Shown: positions 25,167-32,492 of the stretch, in pieces
Layout of the letters: the number at the start of each line of letters is the position of its first letter
Position numbering within the stretch: position 1 is the first letter of the stretch
DNA from: Thermus igniterrae ATCC 700962
GTDB lineage: Bacteria; Deinococcota; Deinococci; Deinococcales; Thermaceae
NCBI RefSeq assembly: GCF_000376265.1
Contig: NZ_AQWU01000070.1
Location: 1 to 64,000, forward strand
Direction: 5' to 3'
DNA: 64,000 nt
Notes under the pieces: model-generated
Told to the model about the DNA's origin: nothing
Database searches by the model: none
The model's input: only the letters and a program-made list of their open reading frames with translations
Position numbers and translations under genes: made by a program

Positions 25167-25844
25167 ATGAACTGGAACACACTCCTTTTCGGTGTTTTCC
25201 CCTACATCGCCCTTACCCTGGCGGTGGGGGTCACCGCTTACCGCATGGTCTACAGGCCCTTCTCGGTCTCGGCCCAGTCCAGCCAGCTTCTGGAGCAGAA
25301 GCGCCTCTTCTTCGGCTCTACCGCCATGCACTGGGGCCTGGTCCTGGTTCTCCTGGGCCATCTTTTGGCCCTCCTCCTGCCCAAGGGCCTGCTCCTTTGG
25401 AACGCCGTGCCCGTGAGGCTTTATCTCCTGGAGATCACCGGGTTGGGTCTTGGATTTTGGGCTCTGGTGGGCACCTATGTCCTCCTGGCCCGGCGGATCT
25501 CGGTGGCCCGGGTGCGGGCGGCCTCCACGGGCATGGACTACCTGGTCCTGGTCCTGATTCTCCTCTCCGCCCTCTCTGGGGTCCTGACCGCCCTCTTCTA
25601 CCGTTACGGGAGCTTCTGGTTCCCCGCGGTCATGACCCCCTACCTCTGGAGCGTCCTCACCCTGCAGCCCCGGCCTGAGCTCCTCCTGGACCTACCCTTC
25701 TGGATCAAGTTCCACGTCTTCAACTTCTGGCTCCTTGTGGCCGTTTTCCCCTTCTCCCGCTTGGTCCACGTGATCACTGTACCTCTGGGCTATCTCCTAA
25801 GGCCCTGGCAAATCGTGGTTTGGGTGCGCAAGCTGGCGAGGTGA
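25167..25844 (+). CDS. narI: Nitrate reductase gamma subunit NarI (cytochrome b)
   Basis: The 225-residue, five-TM diheme cytochrome b oxidises menaquinol at the membrane and delivers electrons to NarH. Histidine pairs that can hold the two b hemes are seen in MHWGLVLVLLGHLLALL (near 53-70) and FHVFNFWLLVAVFPFSRLVHV (near 180-200). Normal family length. Starts 3 nt after narJ. Confidence 0.95.
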   Translation: MNWNTLLFGVFPYIALTLAVGVTAYRMVYRPFSVSAQSSQLLEQKRLFFGSTAMHWGLVLVLLGHLLALLLPKGLLLWNAVPVRLYLLEITGLGLGFWALVGTYVLLARRISVARVRAASTGMDYLVLVLILLSALSGVLTALFYRYGSFWFPAVMTPYLWSVLTLQPRPELLLDLPFWIKFHVFNFWLLVAVFPFSRLVHVITVPLGYLLRPWQIVVWVRKLAR

Positions 25845-25847
25845 GCT

Positions 25848-27179
25848 ATGGTTCACGATCCTGTGCAGCTGGAAAAGGAGCGCCCCGAGCGGCTTAGGGT
25901 CCTCTGGCTTTCCACCCTGGGCTTCACCCTGATGTTCGCCGTGTGGCTGATGTTCGGGGTGCTGGGGGTGCCCATCCGCAAGGAGTTTGGCCTTACGGAC
26001 GTGCAGCTTTCCTGGATTTCGGCGGTGGCCATCCTGAATGGCTCCCTGTGGCGCATGGTGACGGGCATCCTGGCCGACCGCTACGGGGGCAAGCTGGTCT
26101 TCACCCTCATGCTCTTTTTCACCGCCATCCCGGCCTACTTGGTTTCCCGCGCCGGGAGCTACCAGGAACTCCTCCTTTACGCCTTCTTGGTGGGCTTTGC
26201 CGGGAACGCTTTCAGCGTGGGCATCGCCTGGAACTCCGCCTGGTTCCCCAAGGAGCAGCAGGGCTTTGCCCTGGGCCTTTTCGGGGCGGGGAACGTGGGG
26301 GCTAGCGTCACCAAGTTCATCGGCCCCGCCCTCATCGCCAGCGTTCCCGCTACCGGTTACCTGGGAGGCCTTGTCCCCGGAGGTTGGCGCTTCATCCCCT
26401 TCCTCTATGCCGTGCTTCTGGTGCTGATGGGCTTTGTCATGTGGTTCGGCACCCCCAGGCGGGACAAGCGGCCGGGGCAGGGGCGGCCCCTTTGGGAGAT
26501 GCTCAGACCCCTCCGCCACATCCGGGTTTGGCGCTTCAGCCTCTACTACGTGGTCGTCTTCGGCGCCTACGTGGCCCTTTCCGCCTGGTTGCCCAAGTAC
26601 TACGTGGACGTCTTCGGCCTGCCCCTCCACCAGGCCGCTTTGCTCACCGCTCTTTTCATCTTCCCGGCAAGCCTTTTGAGGCCGGTGGGGGGGTACTTCT
26701 CCGACCGCCTGGGGGCCAGGCGCGTCATGTACTGGACCTTCTGGAGCATCCTCATTCCCTCGGCCATCCTCATGATGCCTGAAGGTCACATCGTGCTCTA
26801 CACCAAGGCGGGCCCCAAGGAGGTCATGCAGTTCACCATGAACGTCTGGCTCTTCACCTTCTTGGTCTTCATCATCGGCGTGGGAATGGGCATTGGCAAG
26901 GCTGCGGTGTACAAGCACATTCCCACCTACTTCCCTCAGGACGTGGGGGCAGTGGGCGGGTTGGTGGGGATGCTGGGGGCCCTGGGGGGCTTCTTCCTCC
27001 CGCCCCTCTTCGCCTACGCCCAGGCCTGGACCGGCCTGCCCCAGATGACCTTCTTCGTCCTCTTCCTCCTCACGGCCATTGCTTTCCTCTGGATGCACCT
27101 CACGGTGATCCAGCTTTTGCAACAAGAGGCCAAGCACCTGAAGCACGACTTTGAACTGAAAGGAGACCGTCCATGCTGA
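25848..27179 (+). CDS. narK: NarK-type nitrate/nitrite transporter (first copy)
   Basis: The 443-residue, 12-TM major facilitator protein has NarK signatures in TM5 and TM11: VGFAGNAFSVGIAWNSAWFP (about 117-136) and GVGMGIGKAAVYKHIPTYFP. The family exchanges or symports nitrate and nitrite across the membrane. It directly follows narI by 3 nt and overlaps the second transporter by 7 nt, as in T. thermophilus. Which copy imports nitrate and which exports nitrite cannot be decided from sequence. Confidence 0.93.
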   Translation: MVHDPVQLEKERPERLRVLWLSTLGFTLMFAVWLMFGVLGVPIRKEFGLTDVQLSWISAVAILNGSLWRMVTGILADRYGGKLVFTLMLFFTAIPAYLVSRAGSYQELLLYAFLVGFAGNAFSVGIAWNSAWFPKEQQGFALGLFGAGNVGASVTKFIGPALIASVPATGYLGGLVPGGWRFIPFLYAVLLVLMGFVMWFGTPRRDKRPGQGRPLWEMLRPLRHIRVWRFSLYYVVVFGAYVALSAWLPKYYVDVFGLPLHQAALLTALFIFPASLLRPVGGYFSDRLGARRVMYWTFWSILIPSAILMMPEGHIVLYTKAGPKEVMQFTMNVWLFTFLVFIIGVGMGIGKAAVYKHIPTYFPQDVGAVGGLVGMLGALGGFFLPPLFAYAQAWTGLPQMTFFVLFLLTAIAFLWMHLTVIQLLQQEAKHLKHDFELKGDRPC

Positions 27180-28504
27180 AGACCGCAAAGGGCACCTGGC
27201 TCACAGAGTGGAACCCGGAAGACCCCACGCGCTGGGATTCCCGGCTCGCCTGGCGTACCCTCTGGATCACTACCTTCAACCTAACTTTGGCCTTCATCAC
27301 CTGGTTCGTGGTGAGCGCCCTGGTGGTGCGCTTGCCCAAGGTGGGGTTTGAGCTCTCCACCACCCAGCTCTTCTGGCTCACGGCCATGCCTGGCCTGGCT
27401 GGGGGCACCTTGCGCATCGTCTGGACCTTCCTGCCCCCCATCCTGGGTACCAGGCACCTGGTCACCTTCTCCACCCTGCTGCTCCTCATCCCCCTTCTGG
27501 GTTGGAGCGTGGCCGTCCAGAATACCGGGACTCCCTACTGGGTTCTCCTCCTTCTGGCCTTCTTGGCCGGGATCGGCGGGGGGAACTTCTCGGGTTTCAT
27601 GCCCTCCACCAGCTACTTCTTCCCCAGGCGGCTTCAGGGTACGGCCCTTGCCCTGCAAGCCGGCATCGGCAACTTCGGGGTCTCGGTGGTGCAGTTCGTC
27701 ACCCCTTGGATCATCGGCTTTGCCCTCTTCGGTTCCCTGCTGGGTGGGCCCCAGACCTTCACCCCTAAGCCCGGGGTTTCCCAGCCCATCTGGCTGCAGA
27801 ACGCCACCTTCATCTGGGTTCCCTTCGTGCTCCTGGGGGCCCTTTTGGCCTGGATCTACCTGCGGAGCGTTCCCATCCGGGCCAACTTCCGCGAGCAGTT
27901 TGACATCTTCCGCGACAAACACACCTGGGTCATGACCAGCCTGTACATCATGACCTTCGGCTCCTTCTCCGGGTTTTCCGCCATCTTCCCCCTTTTGATC
28001 CGGGAGGTGTACGGGAAGTTTGACGGGGCCCCCGACCCCTTGCGCTACGCCTTCTTGGGGCCTTTGGTGGGCTCCCTTTCCCGGATCCTCGCAGGGCCCC
28101 TCACCGACCGTTTTGGCGGAGCCATCGTGACCCAGGTTTCGGCGCTGGGCATCTTCCTATCAGCCCTCCTGGTTACCCTGTACACCCGGCCGACTTCCCT
28201 GGAACAGTTCCCTATGTTCGTGGGGGCTATGTTGGCCGTCTTCTTCTTCGCCGGGGTGGGGAACGCCAGCACCTTCAAGCAGATGCCCATGATCTTCCCG
28301 CCCCGGCAGGCGGGTGGGGTCATCGGCTGGACGGCGGCCATCGGCGCTTACGGGCCCTTTATCTTCTCCACACTAGCCGCTTACACCCAAAAGGCCACGG
28401 GGGGCTTTACCGCCTTTTTCTACGGCCTCATGGTCTTCTACGCTCTGAACCTCTTCCTGAACTGGTACTACTATGCCCGCAAGGGGGCGGAGAAGCCCTG
28501 TTGA
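27173..28504 (+). CDS. NarK-type nitrate/nitrite transporter (second copy, NarT position)
   Basis: A second 443-residue major facilitator carrier, only moderately similar to the first. NarK family motifs are AFLAGIGGGNFSGFMPSTSYFFP (about 126-148) and FAGVGNASTFKQMPMIFP in the second half. It occupies the place of narT (narK2) in T. thermophilus. The start ATG overlaps the end of narK. A hairpin terminator follows the stop, so this ends the nar operon. Confidence 0.92.
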   Translation: MLKTAKGTWLTEWNPEDPTRWDSRLAWRTLWITTFNLTLAFITWFVVSALVVRLPKVGFELSTTQLFWLTAMPGLAGGTLRIVWTFLPPILGTRHLVTFSTLLLLIPLLGWSVAVQNTGTPYWVLLLLAFLAGIGGGNFSGFMPSTSYFFPRRLQGTALALQAGIGNFGVSVVQFVTPWIIGFALFGSLLGGPQTFTPKPGVSQPIWLQNATFIWVPFVLLGALLAWIYLRSVPIRANFREQFDIFRDKHTWVMTSLYIMTFGSFSGFSAIFPLLIREVYGKFDGAPDPLRYAFLGPLVGSLSRILAGPLTDRFGGAIVTQVSALGIFLSALLVTLYTRPTSLEQFPMFVGAMLAVFFFAGVGNASTFKQMPMIFPPRQAGGVIGWTAAIGAYGPFIFSTLAAYTQKATGGFTAFFYGLMVFYALNLFLNWYYYARKGAEKPC

Positions 28505-28521
28505 ATCCAGGCCTGCCTGGT

Positions 28522-28549
28522 GGCCCCGCCTTTGGCGGGGGCTTTTCCC
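28522..28549 (+). terminator. Terminator of the nar operon
   Basis: The stem CCCCGCC (28524-28530) pairs with GGCGGGG (28534-28540) over a TTT loop and is followed by GCTTTTCCCTTT. This is the clearest intrinsic terminator of the window, 18 nt after the last nar gene. Confidence 0.75.
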
Positions 28550-28550
28550 T

Positions 28551-28564
28551 TTGACCCAGGTCAT
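28551..28564. promoter_or_regulatory. FNR/DNR-like box 3 (DUF2249 operon)
   Basis: TTGACCCAGGTCAT followed by GG starts directly after the nar terminator. It is centred 46.5 nt before ATG 28604, a normal activator distance if the leader is only a few nucleotides. Confidence 0.65.
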
Positions 28565-28603
28565 GGCGAAAGGGGAACTGGCCCGGGGAAACTGAGGGCG
28601 CTA

Positions 28604-28821
28604 TGGAGCTGGACGTTCGCACCATACCCCCAAGAGAGCGGCACCCACGGATTTTTGGCGTCTTTGACAGCTTGAAGCCGGGGCAGAGCTTCGTTTTGGT
28701 CAACGACCACGACCCCAAACCCCTCTACTACCAGCTCATGGCCGAGCGCCCGGGCCAGGTGGACTGGACCTATTTGGAGGAGGGCCCGGAGGTATGGCGG
28801 GTGCGGATCGGGAAGAAGTAG
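28604..28821 (+). CDS. Single-domain DUF2249 protein
   Basis: The 72 residues match DUF2249: ELDVRTIPPRERHPRIFGVF, SLKPGQSFVLVNDHDPKPLYYQL and the WTYLEEGPEVWRVRI end. DUF2249 has a TusA-like fold and recurs in nitrate, nitrite and NO-related gene clusters; its role is unresolved. First gene after FNR-like box 3. The next gene starts inside its 3' end. Confidence 0.8.
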
Positions 28822-29615
28822 TCCGCCCCGAGATGAAGGTGGCGGAGGTCCTAAAGCGCTGGCCCCACCTCCTCGAGGTCCTGGTGGCGGCAAGCCCCGC
28901 CTTCCAGAAGCTCAAAAACCCCCTCCTCCGCCGCACCATGCCCAACCTGGTCACCGTGGCCCAGGCGGCGAGGATCGGAGGCCTGGAGCCGGAGGAGCTC
29001 GTGGCAAGGCTCAACCGGGCCCTGGGGGTGGAGGCCAGGCCCCCCGTGGCCAAGGCGGAGGAGAGCCTCCTCGGCACCCCGCCCCCTCCCTGGCTTTCCG
29101 CCCCCGTGGGCTTCCGGCTGGACGTCCGGCCTACCCTCGAGGCGGGAGGGGAGCCTTTCCAGGCCATCATGGCGGCGGCCAAGGAGGTGAAGCCCGGGGA
29201 GAGGCTCGTGCTGGAGGTGCTCTTTGAGCCCATACCTCTCTACAAGGTCCTGGGGAAGCAAGGCTTCCTGGCCTGGTGCGAGCGGCTTGGGGAAAGGCAC
29301 TACCGGGCCCACTTCTACCGACAGGAGGTGGGGGAGGGGAGGAAGGGGGAAAGGGACCATGCCGCCCCCCTCACCGAGGCGGACTGGGAGGACTTCCAGG
29401 CCGAGGTCTTCATTGAGGAGAACCTGGAGCCTCCTTTGCCCATGATGCGGGTCCTCGAGGCCCTGGCCGCCCTCAAACCGGGGGAGAAGCTTCTCGTCCA
29501 CCACGTGCGCAGGCCCATCCACCTCCTCGCCCGCCTCGAGGAGGAGGGGCACGCTTACCTGCTCAAGGACCTGGGCCCGGGGCAGGTGAAGATCCTGATC
29601 CGGAAAGGGGGGTAG
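28794..29615 (+). CDS. DUF1858-like plus two DUF2249 domains
   Basis: The 273 residues have an N-terminal helical domain of the DUF1858 type (EVLKRWPHLLEVLVAASPAF through AARIGGLEPEELVARLNRAL, about 14-80). Two DUF2249-like units follow (about 100-185 with LDVRPTLEAGGEPFQAIMAA, and about 195-270 with MRVLEALAALKPGEKLLVHH). The cysteine usual in the DUF1858 motif is missing. The start overlaps the upstream DUF2249 gene by 28 nt; ATG 28833 is an alternative start. The repeated DUF2249 makes this an elaborated relative of its neighbour. Function unknown. Confidence 0.72.
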   Translation: MAGADREEVVRPEMKVAEVLKRWPHLLEVLVAASPAFQKLKNPLLRRTMPNLVTVAQAARIGGLEPEELVARLNRALGVEARPPVAKAEESLLGTPPPPWLSAPVGFRLDVRPTLEAGGEPFQAIMAAAKEVKPGERLVLEVLFEPIPLYKVLGKQGFLAWCERLGERHYRAHFYRQEVGEGRKGERDHAAPLTEADWEDFQAEVFIEENLEPPLPMMRVLEALAALKPGEKLLVHHVRRPIHLLARLEEEGHAYLLKDLGPGQVKILIRKGG

Positions 29616-29628
29616 GCCTTCAAAGCCC

Positions 29629-30066
29629 ATGGGCTTTTGGCACTTCCTCTTCATCCGGGCGGCTCTTTTATACCTTATCTACACCGCCCTCTTGGGCACG
29701 CTTTTCTACTTCTTCCCAGGGCTGGTGGGGCCCTTCAGGCCCTCCCACGTGCACGCCGGGCTGGTGGGCTTCTTCCTGCAGATGGTCATGGGGGTGGCCT
29801 ACTGGATGATGCCGAGGCCGGGAGGCTTGAGGCAGGATGCCCTCGAGGCCCTCACCTTCCTTCTCCTCAATGCCGGCCTCCTCCTGAGGCTTTTCCTGGA
29901 GCCCCTCCACCTCCTGGGCCAGGAGGGGCTGCGCCCTTGGCTCGGGCTTTCCGGGGGGCTCCAGCTTCTCGCCACCTTGGTCTTCGCCTTGGCCATGCGT
30001 AGGCGGGTGGTCACGGGGGATATGCTGAGGAAAATGCGCGAGGAGCGGGAAAGGAGAGGAGGATGA
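29629..30066 (+). CDS. Four-helix heme-copper-oxidase subunit I-like membrane protein
   Basis: The 145 residues form four TM helices. The second carries PSHVHAGLVGFFLQMVMGVAYWMMP (about 38-62) with His40 and His42, spaced exactly like the motif in the protein at 14064. It resembles one quarter of a NorB/cbb3 subunit I. The C-terminus is basic and cytoplasmic (RKMREERERRGG). It overlaps the next gene (ATGA). Heme binding is plausible but not shown. Confidence 0.65.
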   Translation: MGFWHFLFIRAALLYLIYTALLGTLFYFFPGLVGPFRPSHVHAGLVGFFLQMVMGVAYWMMPRPGGLRQDALEALTFLLLNAGLLLRLFLEPLHLLGQEGLRPWLGLSGGLQLLATLVFALAMRRRVVTGDMLRKMREERERRGG

Positions 30067-30905
30067 AGCCGGTCGTCGTCTGGGAGGAGGCCCTCGTTCT
30101 GGACCTACCGCCCCTGCCGGAGGAGGTTTTCGCTGACCTCTTGGCCTTCGGGGGGCTGGGGGAGGAGGCCAGACGGGCCATGCGCCTGGATGCGGAAAGG
30201 CTTCTGGAGGGGGCCGCAGCCTTTGTGGCCCGGGTCTACGACCACCTGAGCCGCCATCCCGGCACCGCCCGCGCCCTGGGCTGGGAGGGGAGGGTGCCCG
30301 AGGAGGAGCTTTACCTGCGTAGGGCTTTTTTCTCCGCCTGGCTGGCCCGCACCTTCGGGGTGGATACCTCCCCCGAGTTTGCCCGGGAGGTGTATAGGGC
30401 GGGCCTCTGGCATGGGGGGCTTGGGCCCAAGGCGGCCCTCATCCCCCCGGAGTACGTGGGCCTGGCCTTCGCCGAGGTGGGGCGGTACGTGGCGGAGCGG
30501 GTGGGGGACGTGGGGCCTTGGCTGGTTTATCTGGCTGCCCAGGTGGAGGTGATGCGCAAGGGCTTTGACGCCGCCCTGGCCCTGAAGGAAGGGAGGGCAC
30601 GTGTGAGCTTCCAGGCGCTGGGGCTGGCCTACCCCGCCCTGCCCAAGCCCGTGGCCCTGCAGGCAGGAAGCGTGGGGGAGGCGCTTGGCAAGGTCTTCGC
30701 CGCCCACCCCGCCCTGCGGGACCTGGCCCTCGAGGCCCTCCCCGCCGAGGAGGAGGTGGGGCTTTGGCTTTCCCCCAAGACCCTCTACTCCCTGCGCCCC
30801 CGCTGGGCGGTGCTTCGCAATGGCCGGGATGTGCGGTATCTGGAGGGGCTGGCCACTCCGTTGGGAGAGGGGGACCTCCTCACCCTCCTACCCCCGGGGC
30901 GGTGA
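30063..30905 (+). CDS. Protoglobin-like heme domain fused to a MoaD/ThiS-like beta-grasp domain
   Basis: The 280 residues fall into two parts. Residues about 15-175 resemble a protoglobin or globin-sensor domain: AAFVARVYDHLSRHPGTARA (51-70), a helix LRRAFFSAWLARTFG (85-99), and GLWHGGLG with His117 as likely proximal heme ligand before IPPEYVGLAF. Residues about 180-280 resemble MoaD/ThiS: VGEALGKVFAAHPALRDL and LRNGRDVRYLEGLATPLGEG, ending LLTLLPPGR. The usual Gly-Gly end for sulfur transfer is replaced by Gly-Arg, so it is probably not a sulfur carrier. It lies in an operon of DUF2249 and oxidase-like genes. Gas sensing is inferred. Confidence 0.68.
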   Translation: MKPVVVWEEALVLDLPPLPEEVFADLLAFGGLGEEARRAMRLDAERLLEGAAAFVARVYDHLSRHPGTARALGWEGRVPEEELYLRRAFFSAWLARTFGVDTSPEFAREVYRAGLWHGGLGPKAALIPPEYVGLAFAEVGRYVAERVGDVGPWLVYLAAQVEVMRKGFDAALALKEGRARVSFQALGLAYPALPKPVALQAGSVGEALGKVFAAHPALRDLALEALPAEEEVGLWLSPKTLYSLRPRWAVLRNGRDVRYLEGLATPLGEGDLLTLLPPGR

Positions 30906-30912
30906 GGGGGTC

Positions 30913-30926
30913 ATGACCTGGGTCAT
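30913..30926. promoter_or_regulatory. FNR/DNR-like box 4
   Basis: ATGACCTGGGTCAT is a perfect palindrome (ATGACC-TG-GGTCAT) and is followed by GG as in the other three boxes. It is centred 42.5 nt before ATG 30962, so a leaderless transcript would place it at about -41.5 to -42.5. A weak -10 (AGATTT, 30950-30955) fits. Confidence 0.68.
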
Positions 30927-30961
30927 GGCCCATTCCGAGCGCCGAACTCAGATTTAGGACG

Positions 30962-32113
30962 ATGCTGGCGAGCGTCCACACCCGGGTTGTTCCCCTCGCC
31001 CTTCCCGCAGGGTTCATCTTCCTGGGGGAGGGGTTCTTCCTCTTCTCGGGCCTGGTTCTGGCCCTTCACCCCGAGGTCCTCTCCCTTCCCCGGCACCCTC
31101 TAGGTCTCGCCGGGGCTCACCTCTTCCTCTTGGGCTTCGGGGTGGGGGTGCTCCTCGGGGCTTTGCACCAGCTCCTGCCCGTGGTCCTCGAGGTGCCCCT
31201 CTACCGCCTGGGGTGGGGGTACCCGGTGATGGCCCTCTGGGCCCTGGGGGTAGCCCTCCTGGCCTTGGGCTTTGCCCAGGTCCCAGTTTTGGTGCCGGTG
31301 GGGGGAAGCCTGGCCCTTTTGGCCCTCCTCTTCTTCGCCTACAATGCTTACCGCACCTTTCGCCTGGCCCCCCGGTGGAACCGGGTGGCCACCGCCTTGG
31401 CCTGGGTGGGCTTCTACGTGGTCCTCACCCCCCTTTTGGGCCTTGTGCAGGCCCTTTCTCTGCGTTACGGCTTTTACGACCCGGAAAGGCTCACTTGGCA
31501 CCTCCTCGCTGGCTTGGGCGGGGTCTTCCTCCTCTCCATCCTGGGGGTGGGATACAAGCTTCTTTCCATGTTCACCCTCACCCACGAGGTGGACGAGCGG
31601 GTCCTGGGGCTTTTCCTCTGGGTGGCCAACCTGGGGCTTTTGGGCGTGGCATTGGGAGAACGGCTGGGGTACCTCCTTCTCCTCCTGGCCTACGCCCTGG
31701 CCCTCTACGACACCTGGCGCATTCTCAAAAACCGCATGAAAAAATCCCTGGACATCGGGGTGCGCCACTATCTCGGGGGGCTTTGCTTCCTGGGCCTCTC
31801 CTTGGTCGCCCTGCCCTTTAGCCCCGTGCAGGCCGCTTTGTGGTTTACCCTGGGCTTTGTGGGCCTGGTGGTCACCGGGATGCTCTATAAGATCTTTCCC
31901 TTTTTGGTCTGGACCCACCGCTACGCCCCTAAAGCGGGTAAGGAGCGGGTTCCCCTTCTCAAAGACATGCTCCCCGAGGGGGCGGGGTACTTGGCAGGGA
32001 TGCTTCTGGCGGCGGGGGCGCTCCTCTTCCCCCTGTTTCCCTGGGCGGGGTGGGTCTACTTCCTGGGGATTTTCCCCCACCTTTACGCCCTTTGGGAGGT
32101 GATGCGGCGATGA
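30962..32113 (+). CDS. Multi-spanning NnrS/oxidase-like membrane protein
   Basis: The 383 residues form about 11-12 TM helices. One helix has [23 protein letters not shown] (51-73; His53 and His69), matching the spacing of the short proteins at 14064 and 29629. A later helix repeats the pattern ([20 protein letters not shown] with His180). This layout recalls NnrS and heme-copper oxidase subunit I. NnrS proteins relate to NO tolerance in denitrifiers; equivalence here is inference. FNR-like box 4 lies directly upstream. The stop overlaps the next start (ATGA). Confidence 0.6.
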   Translation: MLASVHTRVVPLALPAGFIFLGEGFFLFSGLVLALHPEVLSLPRHPLGLAGAHLFLLGFGVGVLLGALHQLLPVVLEVPLYRLGWGYPVMALWALGVALLALGFAQVPVLVPVGGSLALLALLFFAYNAYRTFRLAPRWNRVATALAWVGFYVVLTPLLGLVQALSLRYGFYDPERLTWHLLAGLGGVFLLSILGVGYKLLSMFTLTHEVDERVLGLFLWVANLGLLGVALGERLGYLLLLLAYALALYDTWRILKNRMKKSLDIGVRHYLGGLCFLGLSLVALPFSPVQAALWFTLGFVGLVVTGMLYKIFPFLVWTHRYAPKAGKERVPLLKDMLPEGAGYLAGMLLAAGALLFPLFPWAGWVYFLGIFPHLYALWEVMRR

Positions 32114-32412
32114 ACCCTTTGGAGGAACAGGCGTGGAACCTTTTGCGGACGGTTTATGATCCGGAGCTGGGCTTGGACGTGGTGAACCTGGGGCTCATCT
32201 ATGTGCTCAAGGTGGAGCCCCCTAGGGTCCACGTGCGCATGACCCTTACCACCCCGGGCTGCCCCCTGCACGACAGCATGGGGGAGGCGGTACGCCAAGC
32301 CCTTTCCCGCCTTCCGGGGATAGAGGAGGTGGCGGTGGAGCTGACCTTTGACCCCCCCTGGACCCCGGCCCGGCTCTCCCCGGAGGCCCGGCGGCTCCTG
32401 GGCGGGGTCTGA
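32110..32412 (+). CDS. MIP18/DUF59 family Fe-S assembly protein (SufT/PaaD-like)
   Basis: The 100 residues match the MIP18 (DUF59) family: [21 protein letters not shown] (about 12-32) and the reactive-Cys motif [11 protein letters not shown]. Members help mature Fe-S proteins. ATG 32110 overlaps the preceding stop and is preferred over the longer upstream frame. Its position at the end of the accessory cluster suggests support or repair of Fe-S clusters under nitrate or NO stress. Confidence 0.85.
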   Translation: MNPLEEQAWNLLRTVYDPELGLDVVNLGLIYVLKVEPPRVHVRMTLTTPGCPLHDSMGEAVRQALSRLPGIEEVAVELTFDPPWTPARLSPEARRLLGGV

Positions 32413-32492
32413 GCGCAGGGGGACTAAGTGCCCATCGTGCCTCAGAAAGACCATGGGCGTTGCTGGCTGGGGCAGCTTTCGCGCGCCAGCGC

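Noticed and set aside
25797-27188. A 463-codon minus-strand frame opposite narK
   Set aside because: Its composition (Glu, Gly, His, Pro, Gln rich) is that of a reversed membrane-protein gene. The plus strand encodes an unmistakable NarK.
30063-30905. The MoaD-like C-terminus as an active sulfur carrier
   Set aside because: The protein ends in Pro-Gly-Arg instead of Gly-Gly, which is needed for adenylation and thiocarboxylate formation.
18708-32412. Presence of nitrite or nitric oxide reductase (nirS, nirK, norBC)
   Set aside because: I looked for cytochrome cd1, copper nitrite reductase and full-length NorB/NorC features. Only short oxidase-like membrane proteins are seen, so full denitrification is not claimed.
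32462-32490. GCTGGC / GCCAGC inverted repeat as terminator between the MIP18 and HD-GYP genes
   Set aside because: The stem is only 6 bp with a 17-nt loop and no U-tract; too weak to call.
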